Of a DNA stretch of 64,000 nt, positions 16,637 to 25,295 are shown in pieces; the first letter of the stretch is position 1, and each line of letters begins with the position of its first letter. Source of the DNA: Desulfogranum mediterraneum DSM 13871 (GTDB lineage Bacteria; Desulfobacterota; Desulfobulbia; Desulfobulbales; Desulfobulbaceae); the NCBI RefSeq assembly GCF_000429965.1, contig NZ_AUCW01000014.1, positions 118,026-182,025 of the forward strand, in the 5' to 3' direction. Below the pieces are notes generated by a model that worked only from the letters and a program-made list of their open reading frames with translations, ran no database searches and had not been told where the DNA came from. The translations under genes were made by a program, and so were the position numbers.

Positions 16637-17479
16637 ATGGAGTTACAATTAAAGGAGTTACAGCTGGAGATTGACCAGGACAGCTGTATCCAATGCCGTG
16701 CCTGCGTGCAGGACTGCCCCTACGCTATCCTGGAACTCGCCCCTGATTATCCGGCGGTGATCCCGGATCGGGCCGAGCAGTGTATCGAGTGCCAGCACTG
16801 CCTGGCAGTCTGTCCCACCGGGGCACTCTCCATCCTCGGTTTTGAGCCCGAGGGCTCACTGCCCCTCAAGGGGATCTTCCCAACAGAGGAGCAGCTGAGC
16901 GGCCTGATCCGGGGCCGTCGTTCGGTGCGGCGATACAAGGCCACGCCCCTGGAGCCCGAAGTGATCGATGCCATGCTGGCCACCGTTGCCCATGCCCCCA
17001 CCGGGGTGAACAACTGCCAGTGCCTGTTCAGTGTGGTGGAAGACCAGGAGGTGATGAAGAGGATCAGGGAACAGACCATAGCCGGCATCCGGGCCAAGGC
17101 GGAGAGCGAGTCCCTGCCCAGCGGACTGGAATTTTTTGCAGGCATTGTCCGGGCCTGGGATGAGGGCAACGATATCCTCTTCCGGGGTGCGCCCCACCTG
17201 CTGCTGGTCTCCACCCCAAAGCAGGGACCATCTCCCCAGGTGGACCCCATCATTGCCCTCAGTTACTTCGAGCTGCTGGCCGCCAGCATGAAGCTCGGTA
17301 CCCTCTGGAATGGTCTGGCCAAATGGGCCTTCATGGATATTGTTCCGGAGATGCTGCCCAGGCTTGGCATCCCCGAGGACCACAGCCTGGGCTACCTGAT
17401 GCTCTTTGGTCAACCGGCGGTACAGTATTTTCGCACGGTCCAGCGGGCTCCGGGCAATGTCCGACGGGTGGTCTTTTAA
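16637..17479 (+). CDS. Ferredoxin-nitroreductase fusion protein
   Basis: 280 residues. Residues 10-70 hold two [4Fe-4S] motifs, CIQCRACVQDCP (Cys17, 20, 23, 27) and CIECQHCLAVCP. From about residue 85 it is a nitroreductase-family flavoprotein: RRSVRRYKATPLEPEVIDAML, the substrate/FMN loop HAPTGVNNCQ and the C-terminal GYLMLFGQPAVQYFRT. Such two-domain proteins are common in anaerobes. The ferredoxin part is expected to feed electrons to FMN, but the physiological acceptor is not known. The gene is monocistronic and divergent from the PIN gene. Confidence 0.9.
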   Translation: MELQLKELQLEIDQDSCIQCRACVQDCPYAILELAPDYPAVIPDRAEQCIECQHCLAVCPTGALSILGFEPEGSLPLKGIFPTEEQLSGLIRGRRSVRRYKATPLEPEVIDAMLATVAHAPTGVNNCQCLFSVVEDQEVMKRIREQTIAGIRAKAESESLPSGLEFFAGIVRAWDEGNDILFRGAPHLLLVSTPKQGPSPQVDPIIALSYFELLAASMKLGTLWNGLAKWAFMDIVPEMLPRLGIPEDHSLGYLMLFGQPAVQYFRTVQRAPGNVRRVVF

Positions 17480-17616
17480 GCTGCTGCTCCTCGCCTGCAC
17501 TTGCCTGACAGGCAGGAATGGTTATCCTGTTTTAACACAGCTCTCCGGCCTCGATATTGCATCGAATGCACAGAGATACTGAGACGGCACCCAAGTAAAC
17601 CCAAGAGGAGGCCTCC

Positions 17617-17805
17617 ATGGAAATAGGACCAAACACCCTGGCCAGCCAGGAAATCACCCTGAACCGCGCCCAGGCCGGCCAGGATATATTGCAAAAAACA
17701 CTGGAAAAAAGCGATGAAGCAAGACAGGCCGGACAGAGTCCTGAACGTCCTGAACCCCAACGGGTTACCTCCATCGGTAACCAGAGAATCGACACCTACG
17801 CCTGA
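17617..17805 (+). CDS. Small hypothetical protein
   Basis: 62 residues (MEIGPNTLASQEITLNRAQAGQDILQKTLEKSDEARQAG...), preceded by an excellent AGGAGG ribosome site, so translation is likely. It is hydrophilic with an amphipathic helix at about residues 14-38 and a Pro/Gln-rich tail. The short helix plus disordered tail faintly resembles the YjfB-type putative motility proteins of this phylum, but I cannot assign a function. A strong hairpin follows 15 bases after the stop. Confidence 0.6.
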   Translation: MEIGPNTLASQEITLNRAQAGQDILQKTLEKSDEARQAGQSPERPEPQRVTSIGNQRIDTYA

Positions 17806-17820
17806 GCCTGCCCCAAAAAA

Positions 17821-17853
17821 GCCCGCGCCACGGTCTGATCCGGTGGCGCGGGC
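17821..17853 (-). terminator. Rho-independent terminator of the pst operon
   Basis: 11-bp perfect stem GCCCGCGCCAC/GTGGCGCGGGC. In minus-strand reading it is followed at once by six T residues (17820-17815). It lies 81 bp beyond the pstB stop, and may also stop plus-strand transcripts of the small protein gene. Confidence 0.9.
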
Positions 17854-17934
17854 GTGTCACTCCAATTTCTTTTTTGTATTTCCCTGTGCGCCTTGCCGAC
17901 GGCTCCAGGCTGTCAGGATGTACCGCCTTTCAGC

Positions 17935-18825
17935 TCAGCCAAATCTACCGGTAATATAATCCTCGGTCAGCTGATGGAGGGGATTGGTAAAGATCCGATC
18001 CGTGGCCCCCACCTCCACCAGGTCGCCCAGATGAAAGTAGGCGGTACGCTGGGAGATCCTGGCTGCCTGCTGCATGTTATGGGTAACGATGACGATGGTG
18101 TACTGCTGCTTGAGTTCGGTGATCAGGTCCTCCACCGTAGCCGTGGCAATGGGGTCCAGGGCGGAACAGGGCTCGTCCATGAGGATCACCTCCGGCCGGA
18201 CGGCCACTGCCCTGGCAATGCAGAGCCGCTGCTGCTGGCCGCCGGAAAGACCGGTTCCGGGCTGCTCCAGACGATCACTCACCTCGTCCCAGAGGCCGGC
18301 CTTTTTCAGGGCATCCTCCACCACCTCATCCAGCTCCGACTTGGAGCTGACCAGGCCGTGAATCTTGGCGCCGTAGGCCACGTTGTCATAGATGGACTTG
18401 GGAAAGGGGTTGGGCTTCTGAAAGACCATGCCCACCTGGGCCCGCAGCGGCACCACATCCACCTGTCTGCCATAGATATCCTGACCGTCCAGAAGGATCT
18501 CTCCCCGCACCCTACAGATATCCACGGTGTCGTTCATCCGATTGAGACAGCGGAGAAAGGAGGACTTGCCGCAGCCCGAGGGCCCGATCATGGCCAGGAC
18601 CTCGTTTTTGGCCACATCGATGGACACCCCGTTGATGGCCTGCTTGTTGCCGTAAAAGACCTCTACTCCGCGACAGGTCATCCGGGCATCTTCGACAAAG
18701 GGTGTACCCACGGTTTGGCGCTGTTCCCGACTGACCCGCTCACTCCTGATCTCTTCTTGAGCGCTCTCCACGGCACCAGGCCTTATCAGGCTATTCCCAC
18801 TTTCCAAAACCATATCTATTCCCAT
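17935..18825 (-). CDS. pstB: Phosphate ABC transporter ATP-binding protein
   Basis: 296 residues. Walker A is [19 protein letters not shown], the Q-loop is [20 protein letters not shown], the ABC signature is [14 protein letters not shown] and Walker B is [21 protein letters not shown] is diagnostic for PstB. The core begins near residue 44 ([16 protein letters not shown]), so the N-terminus is about 35 residues longer than usual; a downstream start cannot be excluded. PstB hydrolyses ATP to drive high-affinity phosphate import and is part of the signalling complex that silences PhoR when phosphate is ample. It is last in the pstC-A-S-B order. Confidence 0.96.
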   Translation of the reverse strand: MGIDMVLESGNSLIRPGAVESAQEEIRSERVSREQRQTVGTPFVEDARMTCRGVEVFYGNKQAINGVSIDVAKNEVLAMIGPSGCGKSSFLRCLNRMNDTVDICRVRGEILLDGQDIYGRQVDVVPLRAQVGMVFQKPNPFPKSIYDNVAYGAKIHGLVSSKSELDEVVEDALKKAGLWDEVSDRLEQPGTGLSGGQQQRLCIARAVAVRPEVILMDEPCSALDPIATATVEDLITELKQQYTIVIVTHNMQQAARISQRTAYFHLGDLVEVGATDRIFTNPLHQLTEDYITGRFG

Positions 18826-18850
18826 CTTGACCCTCGACTATTAACACGCC

Positions 18851-18876
18851 CAGGGGATTGCCATGGCAATCCCCTG
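18851..18876. other. 26-bp perfect palindrome between pstS and pstB
   Basis: The sequence CAGGGGATTGCC is followed directly by AT and the inverse arm, giving a perfect inverted repeat 47 bp after the pstS stop. No T-run follows on either strand. In operons encoding abundant binding proteins, a hairpin at this place protects the upstream mRNA, which would raise PstS over PstB. That role is inference. Confidence 0.6.
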
Positions 18877-18923
18877 AGCTCAAGACAACAATCACCCTAT
18901 TTCCTTAGCTGCGAGGCAACTGC

Positions 18924-19976
18924 TCAATCCATCACCAGGGGGGTCAACTCCTTGGCTGCCCGGGCAAACTGCCTCCGTTCTTCCACAGGTGCCGGAATCA
19001 GCCCCTTATCGGCCAGATAGCCATCCTCACCCCAGGCCCGGTCATTGCTGAACTCGGCCAGATACTCTGCAATCCCCGGGATCACCCCGACATGGGCCTT
19101 CTTGACATAGAAGTAGAGGGGACGGGATACCGGATAGCTACCATCGGCGATCTCTTCAAAGGTGGGATTGGTGCCATCGACCCTGGAACCCTGGATCTTG
19201 TCGCTGTTCTGATCCAGGAAACTGAAACCAAAGATCCCCAGTGCCTGGGGGTTGGCCTCCAGCTTCTGGACGATCAGGTTATCGTTCTCCCCTGCCTCGA
19301 TATAGGCGCCGTCTTCACGGACGGTATGACAGATCCCCTTGTAGGCCTTCTTATCCTTCTTCTTCATGGCCTTGATAAAGGGGAACTGCTTACAGCCGCC
19401 CTCCATGGCCAGCTCGACAAAGGCATCCCTGGTACCGGAGGTTGGGGGAGGCCCCAGCACCTCGATGGGAGTGGCCGGCAGCGCAGGGTTGACCTCTTTC
19501 CAGGTCGTATAGGGGTTGGCAACCAGCTTCTCGCCGCCCTTGGGATCCGGTACATCCTTGGCCAGGGCCAGGAACAGGTCCTTGCGGCTCAGCTCCAGCT
19601 GGGCCGTCTTCTTGGAGTTGGCCACCACGATCCCGTCATAACCGATCTTCATCTCGACGATATCGGTGACCCCGTTGGCCTGACACTTCTGATACTCAGA
19701 CTTCTTGATCCGGCGCGAGGAGTTGGTCACGTCCGGAGTTTTGACCCCGATGCCGGCGCAGAACAGTTTCATCCCGCCGCCTGAACCGGTGGACTCAATC
19801 TTGGGGGTCTTAAAGCGGCTGGTCTTACCAAACTGCTCGGCCACGGTGGTGGCAAAGGGATAGACCGTTGAGGAACCGACTATGGAAATGTAATCACGCC
19901 CGGCTGCCAGGGTGGTACCTGCGACAGAGGCCATCATCAGGGATGCGGCTGCCAGGGCTACGCTCTTCTTCAACAT
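18924..19976 (-). CDS. pstS: Periplasmic phosphate-binding protein
   Basis: 350 residues with a clear signal peptide (MLKKSVALAAASLMMASVAGTTLA, cleavage near 24/25). Phosphate-binding loops are visible: IVGSSTVYPFA, ESTGSGGGMKLF and PPPTSGTRDAFVE. This is the PstS of the substrate-binding family 'PBP2_like_2' type, with a long insertion (about 180-215). It captures phosphate in the periplasm for PstC/PstA. An AAGGAG site precedes the ATG. Unusually, it is the third gene of the operon rather than the first. Confidence 0.95.
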   Translation of the reverse strand: MLKKSVALAAASLMMASVAGTTLAAGRDYISIVGSSTVYPFATTVAEQFGKTSRFKTPKIESTGSGGGMKLFCAGIGVKTPDVTNSSRRIKKSEYQKCQANGVTDIVEMKIGYDGIVVANSKKTAQLELSRKDLFLALAKDVPDPKGGEKLVANPYTTWKEVNPALPATPIEVLGPPPTSGTRDAFVELAMEGGCKQFPFIKAMKKKDKKAYKGICHTVREDGAYIEAGENDNLIVQKLEANPQALGIFGFSFLDQNSDKIQGSRVDGTNPTFEEIADGSYPVSRPLYFYVKKAHVGVIPGIAEYLAEFSNDRAWGEDGYLADKGLIPAPVEERRQFARAAKELTPLVMD

Positions 19977-20064
19977 CTCGTTCTCCTTGTTTCCTTGTTA
20001 ACATTCTTTACTACAGCTGGTTGACTGCTTCCTGCTTATCATGGGCACACACTCTACCCCCGGA

Positions 20065-20093
20065 TTGTTCAGAAACCGTTAGCACTCTATTTC
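20065..20093. promoter_or_regulatory. Weak Pho-box-like repeats upstream of pstS
   Basis: TTGTTCA, CCGTTAG and CTATTTC begin at 20065, 20076 and 20087, again 11 bp apart, 89 bp upstream of the pstS start. Only one unit fits the GTTAG core well, so an internal PhoB-dependent promoter is only a possibility. Confidence 0.3.
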
Positions 20094-20102
20094 AGTTGCA
20101 TT

Positions 20103-21374
20103 CTACCAGCGCTGTTCAAACTTCTTGCGCAGGAAGACGGCAGTGCCGTTCATCATGATCAGAAAGGTCAACAGCACCATGATGGCAGCCGAGGTCCGCT
20201 CCACAAAGGCCCGTTCCGGCGAATCGGCCCAGAGATAGATCTGTACCGGCAGGACCGTGGCCGGATCGGTCAGTCCTCCGGGCACATCGACGATAAAGGC
20301 CACCATACCGATCATCAGCAGGGGCGCGGTTTCGCCCAGGGCCTGGGCCATGCCGATGATGGTACCGGTGAGCATCCCGGGCATGGCCAGCGGCAGGACA
20401 TGGTGGCTGATGGTCTCCATCCGGGAGGCTCCGATCCCCAGGGCCGCCTCCCGGATCGAGGGAGGCACCGACTTTAAAGAGGCCCGACTGGCGATGATGA
20501 TCGTGGGCAGGGTCATCAGGGTCAGCACCAGGCCGCCGACCAGGGGGGCGGAACGGGGCATGCCCAGGACATTGAGAAACACGGCCAGGCCAAGCAGACC
20601 GAAGACGATGGAAGGGACTGCGGCCAGGTTATTGATATTGACCTCGATACAGTCGGTCCAGCGATTGGAGGGGGCAAACTCCTCCAGATAGACCGCCGCT
20701 GCCACCCCAATGGGAAAGGAGAGCAGCAGGGTGACCAGCAGGGTGAAGAGGGAACCTGCCACCGCTCCCCTGATCCCGGAAAGTTCGGGTTCCCGCGAAT
20801 CGCCGGCAGTGAAGAAGGTGGTGTTCCAGCCCAGTTTGAGGCGAGAGGCCGCCACCAACTCATCGATCCACCGAATCTGCTGATCAGAGACCCTCCGCTC
20901 GCTCTCGGGCACATCCCGGGGAATATAGCCCTTGAGGAGCATGTCCACCTCGTCATCGGCCGGCAGCGTGACCAGGCGGCGAGTGCCGATGAGGCTGGGG
21001 TCGGCCATCACCATGGCCTGGAGCTCAAAGGCGGCCCCGGAGCTGACCAGCTTGTAGAGGTGACGCAGGTCTCTGCGCTTTTCCACCTGGGGAAAGAATT
21101 CCCGGAGAGAACGCTTGATCAGAAGGGCATAGTTGGCATCACGCAGATTATCCACATCCAGGAGCTCCTGATCAAAGCTCACCTCCAGGCTCAACTCGGC
21201 CTGGCGAAAGGCGCTCCAGCCGTTGGCAATGATGGAGCCGAACAACAGCAGCAGAAAGAGGATACTGGTGGTCACGGCGGCCATTCCCAGGAAACGAAAG
21301 ATCTTTTCCCGGCGGTGGCGTCTGGCCAGGCCGCGCTGGACCATCTCCATGGTAGATTTGTTTTGTCTGGTCAT
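20103..21374 (-). CDS. pstA: Phosphate ABC transporter permease PstA
   Basis: 423 residues, longer than the usual roughly 290. After a first membrane helix (about 30-50) comes a large periplasmic insert (about 55-195, rich in charged residues), then five helices of the binding-protein-dependent permease domain. The conserved cytoplasmic EAA loop is REAALGIGASRMETISHHVLPLAMPGMLTGTIIGMAQALGE. PstA pairs with PstC to form the phosphate channel. The long periplasmic insert also occurs in PstC here and is typical of pst systems of Desulfobacterota. pstC is 129 bp upstream. Confidence 0.94.
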   Translation of the reverse strand: MTRQNKSTMEMVQRGLARRHRREKIFRFLGMAAVTTSILFLLLLFGSIIANGWSAFRQAELSLEVSFDQELLDVDNLRDANYALLIKRSLREFFPQVEKRRDLRHLYKLVSSGAAFELQAMVMADPSLIGTRRLVTLPADDEVDMLLKGYIPRDVPESERRVSDQQIRWIDELVAASRLKLGWNTTFFTAGDSREPELSGIRGAVAGSLFTLLVTLLLSFPIGVAAAVYLEEFAPSNRWTDCIEVNINNLAAVPSIVFGLLGLAVFLNVLGMPRSAPLVGGLVLTLMTLPTIIIASRASLKSVPPSIREAALGIGASRMETISHHVLPLAMPGMLTGTIIGMAQALGETAPLLMIGMVAFIVDVPGGLTDPATVLPVQIYLWADSPERAFVERTSAAIMVLLTFLIMMNGTAVFLRKKFEQRW

Positions 21375-21503
21375 GATTGTTCTTCAGCTCTTGGTAAAAA
21401 AATCTGGCCAACAACATGTTTTCGTTGCCGGAACCCCAGCTTCATAAAAAAGATACGCGCTCACAGCTCTCATACCCGGGAGTGGCGTTGAGGATCTAGC
21501 TGC

Positions 21504-22889
21504 TTATTCGTACTCTTCGCGGTACTTGCGCACCACATAGAGGGCCACCACATTGAGACAGAGGGTAATCACAAAGAGGAGCAGGCCCAGGGCAAAGGCG
21601 GCCAGGGTCTTGGGACTGTCAAACTCCTGATCACCCACCAGCAGGGTGACGATCTGGACCGTCACCGTGGTCACGGCCTGGAGGGGATTGGCGGTCAGGT
21701 TGGCGGAGAGCCCGGCCGCCATCACCACGATCATGGTCTCGCCGATGGCCCGGGAGGCCGCCAGGAGGATGGAGCCGACAATCCCGGGCAGGGCCGCAGG
21801 CAGGATCACCGAGGTGATGGTCTCACTCTTGGTGGCCCCCAGGCCGTAGGAGCCCTCGCGCAGGGACTGGGGCACGGCATTGATCACATCATCGGAGAGC
21901 GAAGAGACAAAGGGGATAATCATCACCCCCATGACCAGGCCGGCGGCCAGGGCGCTCTCCGAAGAGACCGACAGCCCCAGGCTGACTCCGGCCTTACGCA
22001 GCAGGGGGGCGACGATCAGGGCGGCAAAGAAGCCATAGACCACCGTGGGCACCCCGGCCAGGATCTCCATCAGGGGTTTGACCATGGCCCTGGTCCGGCG
22101 GCCGGCATACTCGGAGAGATAGATGGCCGCCATCAGGCCGATGGGTACCGCCACCGACATGGCGATGGCAGATATCATCAGGGTACCGGCCAGCACAGGG
22201 ATAGCTCCAAAGCTGCCCGAGCTGCCTGCCTGATCGGCCCTGAGGGCAATCTGGGGACTCCAGCGGGTGCCGAAGAGAAAGTCGGTCAAGGGGACCTGCT
22301 GGAAAAAGCGCAGGGCCTCGAACAGCACCGAGAGCACGATTCCAAGGGTCGTGACCACGGCGATGGTGGAGCAGAGGATCAGGCCCAGCTCGACAATCTT
22401 CTCCACCTGGTTTCTGGCCCGCATGGCCGGCCGGATCCTGGTGTAGACCAAGGCCCCGGAGATGATGGCTGCCGCCAGAATGGTCACGCCCATGGCCATG
22501 GTGCTGAGCCGCTCCATGGCCTGGTAGCGTTGGGCCGCCTTCTGCATCAGGGGATCAATATCTGTGGAAAAGACCTTGCCGCTGACCAGGTTGTGGAGAT
22601 CACTGACCCGCAGCCGTAACTGGGCCGGATCCAGGGCCTCGCCGGCTGCGCTGATGGAGCCCATCACCAGGTTGGTCAGAATGGTATCAGCACAGCTCTG
22701 CCAGGCCGCAAAAATCAACAGGGAGGGGATAGCGCACCAGAGGGCCACAATCATCCCGTAGTAGCCGGGACGGGAATGCAACCTGGGCGAGCCGGCCTGA
22801 CCGGCTACGGCGAGGGCCTTTTTTTTGCCCAGCCAGAAGGCAGAGGAAACGAGGATCAGGGTGGCTACGAGTAAAGGATTCAAGGACAT
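21504..22889 (-). CDS. pstC: Phosphate ABC transporter permease PstC
   Basis: 461 residues, again longer than the roughly 320 of E. coli PstC because of an N-terminal region with extra helices and a periplasmic loop (about residues 70-130). The permease domain is unmistakable: IGLMAAIYLSEYAG, LMEILAGVPTVVYGFFAALIVAP and the EAA loop REGSYGLGATKSETITSVILPAALPGIVGSILLAASRAIGET. As the first gene of the operon it lies 63 bp from the four-unit Pho-box array. Confidence 0.94.
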   Translation of the reverse strand: MSLNPLLVATLILVSSAFWLGKKKALAVAGQAGSPRLHSRPGYYGMIVALWCAIPSLLIFAAWQSCADTILTNLVMGSISAAGEALDPAQLRLRVSDLHNLVSGKVFSTDIDPLMQKAAQRYQAMERLSTMAMGVTILAAAIISGALVYTRIRPAMRARNQVEKIVELGLILCSTIAVVTTLGIVLSVLFEALRFFQQVPLTDFLFGTRWSPQIALRADQAGSSGSFGAIPVLAGTLMISAIAMSVAVPIGLMAAIYLSEYAGRRTRAMVKPLMEILAGVPTVVYGFFAALIVAPLLRKAGVSLGLSVSSESALAAGLVMGVMIIPFVSSLSDDVINAVPQSLREGSYGLGATKSETITSVILPAALPGIVGSILLAASRAIGETMIVVMAAGLSANLTANPLQAVTTVTVQIVTLLVGDQEFDSPKTLAAFALGLLLFVITLCLNVVALYVVRKYREEYE

Positions 22890-22951
22890 GGGACATCTCT
22901 CACCGTGCAGGGAAAAGGGAAGTTTTCAATACCGTGTACCGTATCGTACTT

Positions 22952-22991
22952 TTATTAACCGTCGGTTCGGCCTCTGTTAGGTTTTGGTTAG
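22952..22991 (-). promoter_or_regulatory. Candidate PhoB box array upstream of pstC
   Basis: Read towards pstC, the 7-mers CTAACCA, CTAACAG, CGAACCG and TTAATAA start exactly every 11 bp, the spacing of PhoB half-sites (7 bp plus 4 bp spacer). The array ends 63 bp from the pstC start. The array upstream of phoU has the same core, phase, orientation and distance. Confidence 0.72.
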
Positions 22992-23179
22992 CCCCCTTGC
23001 CCCCTGGCCGTGATTGCTCCTATGGTGCAGACTGGCTTCAACCCCGTCTGGGCTGATTCGGCTGCCCCGAGAGCCGCTATCCCTGCGACGCCAGCCTCTT
23101 TTTCAATGCCCGGCTTGCAAATTATGAGCTGGGAATTAAAATAATGAGTTCCACGACCACTTAGAGAAACGGAGATCAC

Positions 23180-24322
23180 ATGGGAAAATGCATAGGGGTG
23201 CTCACCGCCGGCGGCGACAGCCCCGGCCTGAATGCCGCCATCCGAGCCATCGCCAAGAGCGGTTTCAACCACTATGGGATGCGGGTGATCGGCTTCCGCG
23301 ACGGTTTCCGCGGCCTGATGGAAAACCGGACCATGCAGTTGGAGGGCGACAACCTCTCCGGCCTGCTGACCCTGGGCGGGACCATCCTGGGCACCAGTCG
23401 GGATAAACCCCACAAGATGCCGGTGGGGTCGAAGATGCAGGATATGACCGAGGTGATGTTGGATAACTATCACCGCCACCACCTGGAGGCCCTGATCTGC
23501 ATCGGCGGCGGCGGCACCCAGAAGAATGCGCTTCGTCTGGCCCATACCGGGATGAATATCGTCACCCTGCCCAAGACCATTGACAACGATGTGGCCTGTA
23601 CCGACACCACCTTCGGCTTTGACACCGCCCTCTCCATCGCCACCGAGGCCATCGACCGACTCCACTCCACCGCCCACAGTCACCACCGGATCATCGTGGT
23701 CGAGATCATGGGCCACAACACCGGCTGGCTGGGGCTGGGGGCAGGGATGGCCAGCGGGGCAGATGTGATCCTGATCCCGGAGCTCCCCTATGATGTCTCG
23801 CTGGTGGCCGAGGCCATCCGAAGAAGACGCCACCGCGGCAAGAACTTCAGCATCGTTGCCGTCTCCGAGGGGGCCCTGTCCCAGGAAGACGCCAAGCTGC
23901 TGAACAAGTTGCAGACCAAAAAACGCAAGTTCAAGGAAAACGGTGACGAGGAACAGCAGAAGAAAGTTGCGGTTGCGCTGGCGGAACTCAAGGCCAACCA
24001 GAGCAACAACACCCTCCACCTCTCCAGGACCCTGGAAGAGCTCACCGGCCTGGAGAGCAGGGTAACCATCCTGGGCCATCTCCAGCGGGGCGGAACCCCT
24101 TCGGCAACGGATCGCATCCTGGCCACCCGGGTGGGCACTGCCAGCGTGGAGGCCATTGCCAAGGGCTGCTTCGGCTGCATGGTCGGGGTCCGGGGAGAAT
24201 CCACCCAACTGATCCCCCTGGAAGAGGTGGCTGGCCAGCGCAAGACCATTCCCCTGGACCACCCCTGGATCCGGTCGGCCATCGAAACCGGCACCTGCCT
24301 GGGCTCCGGGATGGCTCTTTAG
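23180..24322 (+). CDS. 6-phosphofructokinase with atypical phosphoryl-donor motif
   Basis: 380 residues of the PfkA family: N-terminal [39 protein letters not shown] (131-150), [16 protein letters not shown] and [18 protein letters not shown]. It phosphorylates fructose 6-phosphate. E. coli Pfk has GGDGS and PGTIDND; PPi enzymes have GGDDT and PKTIDND. Here the first motif is GGGGT (109-113), lacking the aspartate that helps bind Mg-ATP, while the second has the Lys132 typical of PPi users or some long ATP enzymes. The phosphoryl donor therefore cannot be called. GGAGATC precedes the ATG. The gene is divergent from pst. Confidence 0.9.
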   Translation: MGKCIGVLTAGGDSPGLNAAIRAIAKSGFNHYGMRVIGFRDGFRGLMENRTMQLEGDNLSGLLTLGGTILGTSRDKPHKMPVGSKMQDMTEVMLDNYHRHHLEALICIGGGGTQKNALRLAHTGMNIVTLPKTIDNDVACTDTTFGFDTALSIATEAIDRLHSTAHSHHRIIVVEIMGHNTGWLGLGAGMASGADVILIPELPYDVSLVAEAIRRRRHRGKNFSIVAVSEGALSQEDAKLLNKLQTKKRKFKENGDEEQQKKVAVALAELKANQSNNTLHLSRTLEELTGLESRVTILGHLQRGGTPSATDRILATRVGTASVEAIAKGCFGCMVGVRGESTQLIPLEEVAGQRKTIPLDHPWIRSAIETGTCLGSGMAL

Positions 24323-24430
24323 CCCCAAAAGGTCCCAAGGATCGCCGGCAGACCCATGGGGCGGGGAAGCCCCATGGACAGGGGCCCCCGGGCACAGACT
24401 CCCCTGGCCGGCCCGGTCAGGAGCGGCTGT

Positions 24431-25105
24431 TTAAGGATCAGAAAGTTCCCCGCTGCTGCGCACGATCTCTCCCTCCACCAGGTAGACCACCTCTTCGGCG
24501 ATATTGGTGGCCCGATCTGCGATACGCTCCAGATGGCGGGCGATCAGATAGAGGTTGACCAGATCGGCGGCGTGCTCACCACCGCGATTCAACTCGCTGA
24601 GCACCGTGCCGTAGGCCCGGTTGCGCATCCGATCCACCTCTTCGTCCTTAAGAAAGATCCGCCTGGCCAACTCGGCATCTTCAGTCACCAGGGCATCCAG
24701 ACTCATCTTGACCATCTCCAGCACCCGCTCTCCCATGGGCTGATAATCCAGGAAGGCCGAATGGTTGAACTCCTGCTCGATGTTCAGCACCCTCTTGGCA
24801 ATGTTGACGGTCATGTCTGCCATCCGCTCCAGCTCGTTGTTGATCTTGATGATGGCCACCACCAGGCGCAGGTCCCTGGCCACCGGTTGATGGAGGGCCA
24901 GGATCTTCAGACACTCCTCCTCAACCAGGATCTCCATCTCATCCACTTCCCAGTCCGAGTTCACCAGGCCATGGGCCATGTCAGGGTCTCGACTCTCCAG
25001 GATGGAACAGGCCTTGCGTACCCGGTCCTCGACCAGTCCCCCCAACTCGAGGATCTTCTGTTTGAGATTATCTATTTCACGATGAAAATGCATATGTCTC
25101 CCCAC
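24431..25105 (-). CDS. phoU: Phosphate signalling protein PhoU
   Basis: 224 residues from GTG 25105, which lies seven bases after AAGGAG. An in-frame ATG at 25093 is the alternative, and the frame is open further up to a TTG at 25135. It contains two PhoU three-helix repeats, each with the E/DxxxD metal motif (INNELERMADMTVNIAKR and IARHLERIADRATNIAEE). PhoU links the Pst transporter to PhoR and keeps the regulon off when phosphate is plentiful. It is transcribed divergently from phoB, with the Pho-box array between them. Confidence 0.95.
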   Translation of the reverse strand: MGRHMHFHREIDNLKQKILELGGLVEDRVRKACSILESRDPDMAHGLVNSDWEVDEMEILVEEECLKILALHQPVARDLRLVVAIIKINNELERMADMTVNIAKRVLNIEQEFNHSAFLDYQPMGERVLEMVKMSLDALVTEDAELARRIFLKDEEVDRMRNRAYGTVLSELNRGGEHAADLVNLYLIARHLERIADRATNIAEEVVYLVEGEIVRSSGELSDP

Positions 25106-25168
25106 GGCTGTGCTCCTTTCCTGATACAATGACAATAGTGGCGTTCATGCTGTTACTAGAACCGCTGA

Positions 25169-25208
25169 CCGTTACCCGGACGTTAGCAAAAGATTAGGAT
25201 CGTATTAG
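25169..25208 (-). promoter_or_regulatory. Candidate PhoB box array between phoU and phoB
   Basis: On the plus strand, CCGTTAC, ACGTTAG, AGATTAG and GTATTAG start at 25169, 25180, 25191 and 25202, exactly 11 bp apart. Relative to phoU the orientation and distance (64 bp to the start) equal those at pstC. The divergent phoB start is 88 bp away on the other side, so autoregulation is possible. Confidence 0.72.
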
Positions 25209-25295
25209 CAGGATCCTTTTTTCTTGCAACAATAACGACAGCAGGTAAGCTTCTCTATATTTTCAGTATAGTTTTGAGGAGATAAGGAGAACAAG

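Noticed and set aside
22988..24328. 446-residue minus-strand frame opposite the phosphofructokinase gene
   Set aside because: Shadow; the plus-strand enzyme has all family motifs and a ribosome site.
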